Source of the DNA: Spongiactinospora rosea | GTDB lineage: Bacteria > Actinomycetota > Actinomycetes > Streptosporangiales > Streptosporangiaceae | Assembly (NCBI RefSeq): GCF_003315795.1 | Contig: NZ_QMEY01000007.1 | Location: forward strand, 124,001-188,000 | DNA length: 64,000 nucleotides | Direction: 5' to 3' | In this document: positions 16,198-23,891 of the stretch, in pieces | Position numbering within the stretch: the stretch's first letter is position 1 | Layout of the letters: each line of letters starts with the position of its first letter | The notes under the pieces: model-generated | Database searches by the model: none | Seen by the model: only the letters and a program-made list of their open reading frames with translations | Told to the model about the DNA's origin: nothing | Made by a program: the position numbers and the translations under genes

Positions 16198-17016
16198 CTA
16201 CCCGCTGAAGAACTCCAGCAGTTCGGGGGCCAGCGCCACCGGGCTGACGTTGTGCGCCTGCCCGTCGAGCGTCCGGTAGGACGCGCCGGGGATCATGGCG
16301 GCCACCGCCTTGCCCGCCGCGACCATCCAGGCGGGGCTGTTCTGGCCGGTGAGCACGAGGGTGGGACATCCGACCGTCGCGAGCCGTTCGGACGGCACGC
16401 CGCCCGGTCCCACGACCGCCGCCTCGTACGCCAGCGTGCGGGCGATGACCTCGGCCTCCTCCCAGAACGGCTGGCCGCGCATACCGGCCACCATCTCGGC
16501 CGGCATGCCCGCTCCCCGGACCATGAAGTCCTCCACCGCGTCACCGGGCCGCCCGCCATCCACCAGCGCCTCCAGGTGGGCGGCGAAGCCGTCAGGCAGC
16601 GCGGGCGCGTCCGCGACCACGCGGTACGGCGGCTCCCAGGCCGCGACCCGGGTGATCCCCGGCAGCCGCAGCGCCGCCTCCAGCGCCAACGCCGCCCCCG
16701 ACGACCCGCCGAAGACCATCGCCGCCCCGCCCACCTCGGCGACGAGCGCGGCCAGATCCTCGACCTCCCGCTCCACGGCATAGGGCCGCGTGTCACCGCT
16801 GTCCCCCCGGCCGCGCCGGTCGTAGTTCACCACCGTGAACCAGGGAGCGAGCGCGGCGGCCACATCCCGCAGAGTGGGATGGGCACGATCGGTCATCGCG
16901 CCATGCACGAGGATCACGGCGGGCCCTTCCGAGCCGTACCGATCAAAAGCGATCCGCGTACCATCCGCCGAGACAACGACCCCACCGAAAGGCTCCACAC
17001 CGACTACACCGGACAC
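16198..17016 (-). CDS. Alpha/beta hydrolase
   Basis: The 272-residue enzyme has the hydrolase fold: SADGTRIAFDRYG, the oxyanion region VILVHGAMTDR, the nucleophile elbow FGGSSGAAL (Ser), and a C-terminal His in LDGQAHNVSP. The acid is probably the Asp/Glu preceding it after PTLVLTGQ. No signal peptide is present. GTG 17016 is chosen because GGGAGG lies 4-5 nt upstream; the frame is open further to 17142, but the extra residues do not look like this family. The substrate cannot be deduced. Confidence 0.78.
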   Translation of the reverse strand: MSGVVGVEPFGGVVVSADGTRIAFDRYGSEGPAVILVHGAMTDRAHPTLRDVAAALAPWFTVVNYDRRGRGDSGDTRPYAVEREVEDLAALVAEVGGAAMVFGGSSGAALALEAALRLPGITRVAAWEPPYRVVADAPALPDGFAAHLEALVDGGRPGDAVEDFMVRGAGMPAEMVAGMRGQPFWEEAEVIARTLAYEAAVVGPGGVPSERLATVGCPTLVLTGQNSPAWMVAAGKAVAAMIPGASYRTLDGQAHNVSPVALAPELLEFFSG

Positions 17017-17142
17017 AACACCTCCCGAAGCGAACGAATCTACTGAAGGGCTCGACAGGGCGTAATCATGCTTACACAGGTCCTGGTACTCGCCCCGACT
17101 CCGCTCCGCTCCACGCCGACTGCACCGGAGACGGCATCCCAC

Positions 17143-17250
17143 TGAGCCTTTTCAATCTCAAGTTCCCTGGTCAGAGGCGGTAAGCAAGGCGCCGTATCCG
17201 CATGACCAGGCGTCCTGCCCCAGCATCAGGGCCAGCCGAAAACAATCCGA
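17143..17250 (-). repeat. Dispersed inverted-repeat element, copy D (degraded, reverse orientation)
   Basis: The segment begins TGAGCCTTTTCAATCTCA and continues AGTTCCCTGGTCAGAGGCGGTA. It matches the reverse complement of the right half of the 152-bp element at 22324-22475, including CCGTATCCGCATGACCAGG and GCGTCCTGCC. The other half is shortened and the far terminal repeat is degenerate. It lies between the alpha/beta-hydrolase and VOC genes. Confidence 0.6.
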
Positions 17251-17305
17251 TCCTCTCCCCCGGAACCGGCCGCCGCCCCTCCAAAGGCCCCTCCCAAAGT
17301 GGGTG

Positions 17306-17324
17306 CCGCCGCCCGGAGCGGCGG
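17306..17324 (-). terminator. Hairpin downstream of the VOC gene
   Basis: CCGCCGC (17306-17312) pairs with GCGGCGG (17318-17324) around a 5-nt loop. It sits 14 bp beyond the VOC gene stop in the direction of transcription and probably ends the AraC-VOC transcription unit. Confidence 0.45.
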
Positions 17325-17338
17325 AGTCGCCGAAGGGG

Positions 17339-17728
17339 TCAGGCGGGCTGGACCAGGCACAGGGCCTCCCAGTGGTGGCCGTCGAGGTCGGTGAAGGCGC
17401 GCTGGTAGCGGCCGAAGGACTCGCGGGGCTCGCCGACCGGCTGGGCGCCTGCCGCCACGGCCTTCTCGAAGAGGGCGTCCACGCCCTCGCGGTCGTCGGC
17501 GGCGATGACCATGATGACCTGGGTGGTGTCCCCGGGCTTGGCCACGGGATTACGGGCGTACCCGGCGAACACCGGCTCGGCGAGGAGCATGACCTGGGTG
17601 CGGTCGTTGATGACCACCGAGGCCATCTCGTCGCCCATGCCGAAGAGTTGGAAACCGAGCTTGGTGAAGAACTCCTTGGAGCGCTCGACGTCCTGGACGG
17701 GCAGGTTGACGAACATGGTGTGCGACAT
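17339..17728 (-). CDS. VOC superfamily (glyoxalase/extradiol-like) protein
   Basis: The 129-residue protein is a pair of beta-alpha-beta-beta-beta units: MFVNLPVQDVERSKEFFTKLGF at the start, and TQVIMVIAADDREGVDALFEKA then GRYQRAFTDLDGHHWEAL at the end. The HHWE segment near the C-terminus is the family's usual metal-ligand position (Glu). Relatives are PhnB/lactoylglutathione-lyase-like proteins. ATG 17728 has GGAAGGA upstream; extension to 17806 is unlikely. It lies 75 bp downstream of the AraC regulator gene on the same strand and may be its target. Confidence 0.82.
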   Translation of the reverse strand: MSHTMFVNLPVQDVERSKEFFTKLGFQLFGMGDEMASVVINDRTQVMLLAEPVFAGYARNPVAKPGDTTQVIMVIAADDREGVDALFEKAVAAGAQPVGEPRESFGRYQRAFTDLDGHHWEALCLVQPA

Positions 17729-17802
17729 GATGTCGGGGTTCCTTCCGCTTTGATCTCTTTGGTGTGCTTTGAGTATCGCGGCGTGGGAAATCCCCGGTCT
17801 TG

Positions 17803-18795
17803 TCATCGCGTGCCGGGCGGTTTGACGTTCAGTGCACTGCGCCGGAAGTCGGTCGGCGGCACGCCGTACTCCCGGCGGAAAGCCCTGCTGAAGTGCGCGG
17901 AGTCGGGCAGGCCCCAGCGGGCGGCGATGGCGCTCACGCTCAGGTCGCGCATGGCGGGGTCGGCGAGGTCGCGGCGGCTGCGTTCGAGCCGGCGGCGACG
18001 GATCAGCGCGGCCACCGTGGTGTCCTCGCCCTCGAACAGCCGGTGCAGGTAGCGCAGCGAGATGTGGTGCCGGGCCGCGATGGTCTCGGGGCTCAGTTCG
18101 GGGTCGCCGAGGTGCTGGTCGATGAACGCATGAACGCTCAGCAACGACGTCTGCCGCCGCGCCTCCGCCTCCGGCGGCTCCTCCTCACGCCCGGCCCGTT
18201 CGGCGACGGCCGCCGTGATCAGGTCGGTCACCACGGAGGACAGCCGGGCCGCCCCTTCGGGCCGGTAGGTGTCCAGGTCGGCCGCCACCCTGCGCAAGAA
18301 CGGCCCGGCCAGCGCGGCGGTGCCGTCCTCGGGCGCGAACGTGACGGCCGTGAGCCGCCCCACCACGCCGGTGCCCAGCGTCAGCGCGTCGTGCGGGAAG
18401 CTGAACACCGCGAGGCGTACCTCGGACTCGTACGCGATGTCGTACGGCCGGGCGAAGTCATAAAAGGCGAACTCCCCCGGACCGAGCCGGGCCTCCCTGT
18501 CGCCCTGGGCCACCAGCACGCTCCCGGACACCGCCAGCACGACCCGGTACAGCTCGGGACTGTCCTTGCGGATCAGCCGGGGCGTACGGTGCACGCTGTG
18601 CGGAGTGGAGGTCTGCACCCGGCCGACCGACAGCGACCCCAGCCGTCCCCCCTCGATCTGCCCGGCCAGCGGTATCCCGGGCGCGATCCGCACCTCCAGC
18701 GGCCCAAGCGTCTCCCCTACGACGGCCCGCCACGCCTCATGCCGCTCCTGGGCCGGTATGTCGCTCGCCCGAATCAGAACAGTCACCCACATCAC
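17803..18795 (-). CDS. AraC family transcriptional regulator
   Basis: The 330-residue protein has an N-terminal AraC-binding-like domain (about 5-190; Gly-rich beta region with RLGPGEFAFYDFARPY) and a C-terminal double helix-turn-helix. The DNA-binding part includes LSPETIAARHHISLRYLHRLF, TVAALIRRRRLERSRRDL and LSVSAIAARWGLPDSAHFSR, ending in AFRREYGVPPTDFRR. It is the NimR/feaR-like layout frequent in actinomycetes. Effector and targets are unknown; the VOC gene immediately downstream is one candidate. Confidence 0.88.
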   Translation of the reverse strand: MMWVTVLIRASDIPAQERHEAWRAVVGETLGPLEVRIAPGIPLAGQIEGGRLGSLSVGRVQTSTPHSVHRTPRLIRKDSPELYRVVLAVSGSVLVAQGDREARLGPGEFAFYDFARPYDIAYESEVRLAVFSFPHDALTLGTGVVGRLTAVTFAPEDGTAALAGPFLRRVAADLDTYRPEGAARLSSVVTDLITAAVAERAGREEEPPEAEARRQTSLLSVHAFIDQHLGDPELSPETIAARHHISLRYLHRLFEGEDTTVAALIRRRRLERSRRDLADPAMRDLSVSAIAARWGLPDSAHFSRAFRREYGVPPTDFRRSALNVKPPGTR

Positions 18796-18797
18796 CC

Positions 18798-19021
18798 CGC
18801 AGCGCGCATGCTAGGGCAAAACCCCTCTCACCGGACGCCCCAATCCCCCAAGACCACCTAGTCCGCATCCCCCAGCACCCGCCCCGCATCGACACGAAGC
18901 AACAACGCCCCCCTGGATAGTGCGCGGCCCCCGGCCCCGATCTCGTCATCCACCCAGGCGAACGAACGCCCCACCGCCCACTCCACCAACGCCGGTGTCT
19001 TCCAGTACGCCCCCCGAACCC
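18798..19021 (-). pseudogene. Degenerate tandem copy of the 3' end of the adjacent HAD-like gene
   Basis: This stretch repeats, in the same orientation, the DNA from about 19022 to 19245. Shared blocks include GCAGCGCGC, TCACCGGACGCCCCAATCC, AGTCCGC and the region coding WKTPALVEWA-GRSFAWVDDEIG. It encodes the last third of the HAD-like protein with several changes and no start of its own. The repeated unit is about 224 bp and carries about 25 bp of sequence beyond the gene stop, so it arose by a local tandem duplication. Confidence 0.7.
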
Positions 19022-19050
19022 GCAGCGCGCAAGCCAGGGCAAATCCGCTG

Positions 19051-19539
19051 TCACCGGACGCCCCAATCCCGCAAGGCCACATAGTCCGCGTCCATCAGCC
19101 CCCGCCCCGGATCGACGCGAAGCAGCAGCGCACACCCCGGATGGTGCTCGGCCACCCACGCCCGATCAACGTCCCCGATCTCGTCATCCACCCACGCGAA
19201 CGAACGCCCCGCCGCCCACTCCACCAAGGCTGGGGTCTTCCAGTGCGTCCCCTCCAGGCCGGACGGCTCCGGCCACCGCACGACCGGCAGCGGCGGCAGC
19301 CCGAGTAGCGGCGCGACGCAGTCGTTCGCGTCATCCAGCCACGTCGTGGCCCACACCAGTTCGTACGGGAGCGCCGCCAGGCGCGGCCCATGTGCCGGGT
19401 CGATCCTGTCCAACAAGGGATTGGCTACCGCGTGCCCTGTCGGAAAACTCGGATACCCGCCAGGAGGCGGCGCACCGAACGGAATGAGCGGCCCGTCCAC
19501 ATCGAGAAAAAGCAACGCCCGCCCCCACCGAACCACCAT
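19051..19539 (-). CDS. HAD-like domain protein (Swiss-army-knife RNA-repair type HAD, probable)
   Basis: The product is 162 residues from ATG 19539 (TTG 19563 is the alternative). It starts with the HAD motif I LLFLDVDGPLIPFG, with the nucleophile Asp and the Asp two residues on. ELVWATTWLDDAND supplies motif II (Thr). SFAWVDDEIGDVDRAWV near residue 125 gives the acidic motif IV. The order and size match the HAD domains described in actinobacterial RNA-repair-associated proteins, which is family knowledge rather than proof. A broken tandem copy lies directly downstream and another at 22.3-22.5 kb. Confidence 0.72.
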   Translation of the reverse strand: MVVRWGRALLFLDVDGPLIPFGAPPPGGYPSFPTGHAVANPLLDRIDPAHGPRLAALPYELVWATTWLDDANDCVAPLLGLPPLPVVRWPEPSGLEGTHWKTPALVEWAAGRSFAWVDDEIGDVDRAWVAEHHPGCALLLRVDPGRGLMDADYVALRDWGVR

Positions 19540-20715
19540 GCGGTCCAGCAGGGCCGAGGTCAAGCGAGTCGCGTAGGCGACGAGCGGTCACCACCGACCT
19601 GCGAGGTTTCAATCCCGCATACGCTGCCGCGGTATTACCGCGGTAACTGGACGAACCGGCGCCCTTGTTGACGAACCCGACCTGATCCACGATCAGCTCG
19701 CCGTCGAAGGCAAGCCGGTCGACGGTGAAAGACTGCCGTACTACGATGCCCCGCCCCTGTATCGCATCCACGTTGACCACTGAATCTTTTTCAACCGGTC
19801 GCCTGGACCAGGTCAGGGGCGCCTCCACCAGACTCGACCCGGCACGGTAGCCCGGCAGGACGCCTCGTCATACGGATACGGAATCCCCACTTTCCGCATC
19901 TGACCAGGGAACTTGAGGTTGAAAAAGGGTCACTCCATCCCGAATGGACCTGCTCCCCACAAAAGGTCATATCGATAGAACTGGACTCCGCTACTCGACG
20001 CAAGCAGCCTGTAGCCGGATGCGATCGGCTCTACAAGCCGTTGGCACAGCGAGGCACGCCGCGCAACACAGGGCAGCCGCCACGCCGGCTCGCCCACGCC
20101 AACAAATATAGCCCCCGCCTTTGGGGCTCTCCGATCCTCAGCCACGGAATTGCCGGAAACCGAGCAACCTCGTGATCGCTAGCATTGAAAGCTGCTGGCG
20201 TCAAAATCTTGATCAGGGGCCGAAATATCGGGGCAAGATAGGGCTGCAGCCCAACTAAAAGAACGCGGGAAACGGCTGAGACACCTTCCGAATCCCGTCC
20301 TACTCGCCATGGAGAACAGGGAGATCAAGCGAAGGTCAGACATCTTCGTAATGTGCTCGCCACAGTCGCCATACTAGGGCAGCTCTAATCGGGGTGCAGG
20401 CACCCGCAAGTGTCGACCCGATAGGCGTTCTTGCGGCCTGCACTCACTGGGCCAACAACATAGAGAGGATCGCCTACGGCCAATGTACCGGCGACGTCTC
20501 AGGAGTTGAGTGGCGCCTTGGCGTCATCTTGCGACGGCGGCTACCATTCCTGGAGCCCTTGGCAGTTCGCCGCCCTTACCAAGAGCTACGACTGTCTCGG
20601 CCGGCCGGGGAAAGTCACCAATCGCTGAGTTGACGTCGAACCGCGCTAGTTTGCGGGAACCTACCTAGTAGGTTAGGGTCGCTGGACGCTCCCGCTTCCA
20701 GCGATCCACTCACTC
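19540..20715. other. 1.2-kb stretch without a supported gene
   Basis: No convincing coding region was found. On the minus strand, 19600-19780 reads as a plausible protein fragment (VNVDAIQGRGIVVRQSFTV, LIVDQVGFVNKG) that ends at the left edge of the inverted-repeat element at 19781. A 71-codon frame to the right (20145-19930) takes its stop codon from the element's other end. Both look like remnants cut by the insertion. From about 19930 onward base composition drops toward lower GC than the flanks. Confidence 0.4.
19781..19932 (+). repeat. Dispersed inverted-repeat element, copy A (complete, 152 bp)
   Basis: The termini are TGAATCTTTTTCAACC (19781-19796) and GGTTGAAAAAGGGTCA (19917-19932), inverted with two mismatches. 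The interior is nearly identical to copy B at 22324: GGTCGCCTGGACCAGG, GGTAGCCCGGCAGGACGCC, TCGTCATACGGATACGG and GACCAGGGAAC. Both copies are exactly 152 bp. It encodes no protein, so it is best described as a MITE-like element. Confidence 0.75.
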
Positions 20716-22242
20716 TTGATCGGATGTCGCTTGCGCCGCTCTGTAATATGTTTCCCGCGCCGCAGGGTGAGCATACAATGGCTCCTAGCAATCTTGCTGG
20801 CGGCCATCTACTGCATCTACTCACTGCTTGCTCATTCTAGATTCAAAACGAGCGCATACGACCTGGTCATCTTCGATCAGGCCGTGCGATCCTATGCGGA
20901 ACTTTCCCCGCCGATCTCGATATTGAAGGGCGTGCATAACAACTTCGGGCCGGACTTTGTGATTCTGGGGGATCACTGGTCACCCATTCTAGCTCTACTT
21001 GGCCCACTCTACTGGCTGCACGATGGGCCTGAAACATTGCTGGTAGCACAGGCTGTACTGTTTGCCGCGGCAGTGCCCGTGCTTTATAAGGTGATAACGA
21101 CGGTTCTGCTCCAGAGAACTGACGTAGGGCCTAGCATACGGCGCGCAGTGGCCGGTACTCTATGTGTGAGCTACGGAATTTCCTGGCCGGTCATTGAGGC
21201 AATCGCATTTGATTTCCACGAAGTGGCCTTCGTGCCGCTGCTGACCGTGTTGCTGGTGGAGCGCTTTCAGGCAGGCAAGCATTCACATGTCATTTTGGTC
21301 ATGCTTGCCCTCCTGCAGGTAAAAGAAGATATGGGACTACTGGCCATTGGATTCGGCACGTATTTAATAGGGGTCCGAGCATGGAGGAGAACGGGAGCCT
21401 TCCTCATTCTTCTTGGAGGTGCTTTCATTTATGTGACCACCCAAATATTAATCCCGCTATTCGGTGGGCGAAGCAACTACTACTGGGCCTACGGGGCACT
21501 CGGTAGCAACATTCGAGAATCGCTGTCTTATGCCCTGACGCATCCACTCTATGCCGTATCTCAGCTATGGACGCCATCCAGCAAGGTCCCGCTGATTGCG
21601 CTGACATTAGGCGTCACGCTATTTCTCGCACTGTTTTCCCGGATTGCGATTATCGCACTACCGCTGGCCCTGGAGCGCCTCCTCGCCAGCTCCTTCCCGA
21701 ATTGGTGGGAGCCCAAATACCATTATACCGCTTTCATTGTTATCATATTATTTATCGCTGCGGCCGATGGTATTGCTCGCACTGCAGGCGTTATCGACAA
21801 AAGATACGGGCAGGCATCCGGCAGGAACGCATTCATCGGCACACCCGTGACGCAAGGCGGCGTCGCCATAGGCATCGCATCAGCAATTTGTGCAGCTAAT
21901 GTGATAAGCGTACCATTTTTTTCTTTGGGCACTATGTTCAGCAAGGGCTTCTATGAGACGAGCGGGCGGGCTGTTGCCGCGAACCATGCGCTGGCCGCAG
22001 TACCCGACTCTGTCCTGGTAGAAGCCAGCAACAACCTCGCCCCAGCCTTATCCGGGCGAACTCAAACGCTTCTGTGGGACCGGACGCCTAGATGGGCCCC
22101 TTGGGTTGTTGCCGATGTCGGAGCGAAGTCCTTTCCTTTCACTTCCATGCAAGAACAGCTCAGTCGCGTCGATTTGCTGCGCAGATCAGGCTATCGACAA
22201 ATAGTCGACACAGGCGACTTCATTGTTCTGCACCGCAATTAA
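20716..22242 (+). CDS. DUF2079 family membrane protein
   Basis: This integral membrane protein of up to 508 residues starts at TTG 20716 or, more plausibly, GTG 20767 just before the first helix. The DUF2079 signature near the N-terminus is present: FKTSAYDLVIFDQAV, then GDHWSPILALLGPLYWL. Around ten hydrophobic segments follow, with KEDMGLLAIGFGTYL in the middle and a soluble C-terminal tail (about 410-508) typical of membrane glycosyltransferase-like proteins. Its codon use is clearly lower in GC than the neighbours (many AT-ending codons), so it is probably horizontally acquired. Complete copies of the inverted-repeat element lie on both sides. Confidence 0.8.
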   Translation: MIGCRLRRSVICFPRRRVSIQWLLAILLAAIYCIYSLLAHSRFKTSAYDLVIFDQAVRSYAELSPPISILKGVHNNFGPDFVILGDHWSPILALLGPLYWLHDGPETLLVAQAVLFAAAVPVLYKVITTVLLQRTDVGPSIRRAVAGTLCVSYGISWPVIEAIAFDFHEVAFVPLLTVLLVERFQAGKHSHVILVMLALLQVKEDMGLLAIGFGTYLIGVRAWRRTGAFLILLGGAFIYVTTQILIPLFGGRSNYYWAYGALGSNIRESLSYALTHPLYAVSQLWTPSSKVPLIALTLGVTLFLALFSRIAIIALPLALERLLASSFPNWWEPKYHYTAFIVIILFIAAADGIARTAGVIDKRYGQASGRNAFIGTPVTQGGVAIGIASAICAANVISVPFFSLGTMFSKGFYETSGRAVAANHALAAVPDSVLVEASNNLAPALSGRTQTLLWDRTPRWAPWVVADVGAKSFPFTSMQEQLSRVDLLRRSGYRQIVDTGDFIVLHRN

Positions 22243-22258
22243 AGGGTTGCCCGACCCT

Positions 22259-22535
22259 CGTCCAACGCGGATGGCCCCGACCACCGCACCACCCGCAGCG
22301 ACGACAGCCTGAGCACGACACAGTGAACCTTTTTCAACCGGTCGCCTGGACCAGGGCAGGGGCGCCTCCACCGGACTCGGCCCGGGCACGGTAGCCCGGC
22401 AGGACGCCTCGTCATACGGATACGGCATCCCGCTTACCGCATCCGACCAGGGAACGTGAGGTTGAAAAGGGTTCAGTCATTCGCGTCATCCAGCGATATC
22501 GTGGCTACAGCAGTTCGTACGGCAACGCTTGCGCC
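22259..22535 (-). pseudogene. Third, interrupted copy of the HAD-like gene
   Basis: Sequence on both sides of element copy B aligns with one continuous stretch of the intact HAD-like gene. Left flank 22259-22323 (ACCACCGCACCACCCGCAGC) matches 19267-19325; right flank 22476-22535 (CATTCGCGTCATCCAG, CAGTTCGTACGG) matches 19326-19385. Identity by eye is about three quarters. Only an internal part of the gene remains, so it cannot be functional. It marks an older duplication into which the element jumped. Confidence 0.65.
22324..22475 (+). mobile_element. Dispersed inverted-repeat element, copy B (complete, inserted in a pseudogene)
   Basis: The 152-bp element has terminal inverted repeats TGAACCTTTTTCAACC (left) and GGTTGAAAAGGGTTCA (right), differing at one position. 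It splits the HAD-like pseudogene between bases equivalent to 19325 and 19326 of the intact gene, with one extra G at the junction. It carries no open frame of note. Internal short palindromes (CCTGGACCAGG) would give it structure if transcribed. Mobilisation must come from an enzyme elsewhere. Confidence 0.75.
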
Positions 22536-22643
22536 ACCGTGCCACCGTGCCATCAGACCCGCTCGCACCTATTGGACCGCGACCGTCCTGGCTCGGCGCA
22601 TGCGTTGATATCCTCAAGCGCAAGCCTGTATGGTCCACGGCAC

Positions 22644-23419
22644 ATGGTCGCCGCGAATCGTGCAAGCATCATCACTCTGGCCCTGGCTTCAGCCCTTTCC
22701 TGTAGCGGGTGTGGTATGGCCCAGCAGGGCGAGGCCGATCGGCCCGCCAAGGAGTGGACGAGGGCGGATGTGCAGAAGTACCGCTCTGAACTGGCGGGCG
22801 GCGTGCTGGACGTCTCTTTGCTGAGGAAGAATGCGGACTACCCCGTCGCGTCCTCGCCCGAAGCCCTCGCCGCCGGGCGACAGACGGTCGCCGGAGGAAT
22901 TGTCGACGGCTGGCAGCAGGGGCCCGCGACCGCGAGCTATCCGGGTGGCCCATTGGAGTACCGGGTCATCATGCGGGTGCGGATCACTGATCCGGTGAAG
23001 GGCGCCGCCAACAAGCCTTATATGCCGGGCAACATGGCCTATATCGAGTTCGATCAGGGCGCCGTCATCAGGGACGCCCCCAAGCCTGCCGAAGAGTGGA
23101 AGCCGGAGAAAAATGTCTCAGACTTCGAGGCGTCGATTCCGGCAGGCACCAAGGTCGTCGTCTTTCCCAGGGTCCGCCCGCCGTACAGTGCGAAAGTCGT
23201 CGATCCAGGCGAACCGCTTCCCGCCGGCGCGCAGATCATGTCGCTGCCACCCCAGGGTTGGTGTTCGAAGATCCGAAACTGGCCGCTCGGGGCGACACCG
23301 TCACCTCCGCACTCGTGGGAGGACTGGAACCGCTCGAAGACGGCGGCCCTGCCTGGCTGGAATCCAGGACGGCAGACGAACTCGTGACTCGTCTCAAGAG
23401 CAAGGGCGTATCGGACTGA
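22644..23419 (+). pseudogene. Putative lipoprotein gene with a frameshift
   Basis: From ATG 22644 the product begins with a signal peptide and lipobox (SIITLALASALSCSGCGMA, Cys at about residue 24). An extracytoplasmic domain with WTRADVQKYRSEL, LEYRVIMRVRITDPVKG and ASIPAGTKVVVFPRV follows. Near 23255 the frame loses sense (WCSKIRNWPLG...), while the -1 frame continues sensibly as GLVFEDPKLAARGDTV and ends TADELVTRLKSKGVSD at 23419. A single missing base near CCCCAGGGTTGG explains this. It may be a real inactivation or a sequencing error. The family is not recognised. Confidence 0.6.
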
Positions 23420-23628
23420 GGCCCGCCGGTCGCTGACCGGTCCGGCCTGTGCCGGCCTGGCCGGGTGGAGAATCGTCCGACCGTGTCAAGCCCTCCCAGA
23501 GGTGCCACCGGGACGGCGCCCCTCGGGAGGGTAACCACATACCCGCTCGTCGGCGAGCGTGACCCCGGTGGGCGGCAGACGATGCGGCTCGACTCCGGAC
23601 AGGGCTGCACAGGCAATACCGTGGTGAG

Positions 23629-23890
23629 ATGAGCGCCACGGGGGCCCGCGTGATCCGCAGGTCATCCTGCGGGATCTTCCGGAGTGAAAGCGGCCGGAGT
23701 TCCTGCGTCAGTACCGTGCCGCCGTCGGTGCCGCTCGTGACGACTGCCACGTCCTGCGACAACTGCTACGTCACTGGAATCTGGTCGCGCAGGCCAAGGC
23801 CGGTGGAGGCCGGGCGGTGCCGCTGGAGCAGGCGCTCGCTGAAACGAGTTCGCTGGCCGCAGCCGGTGACGCGCAGGTCGCCGCGCCGGG
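23629..23890 (+). pseudogene. DUF6247-like gene remnant
   Basis: One frame reads PRDPQVILRDLPE, a stop (TGA 23685-23687), then KRPEFLRQYRAAVGAARDD and VLRQLLRHWNLVAQAKA. This is the conserved core of DUF6247 proteins, small actinobacterial proteins often found next to RelE/ParE-type toxin genes. The presumptive ATG (23629) is out of frame with this core, so an indel in the G-run at 23639-23644 and the internal stop both break it. No toxin partner is visible; the next gene is the convergent FAD monooxygenase. Confidence 0.5.
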
Positions 23891-23891
23891 T

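Noticed and set aside
23240..23270. Programmed -1 frameshifting in the lipoprotein gene
   Set aside because: No canonical slippery heptamer or downstream structure is evident; simple decay or error is more likely.
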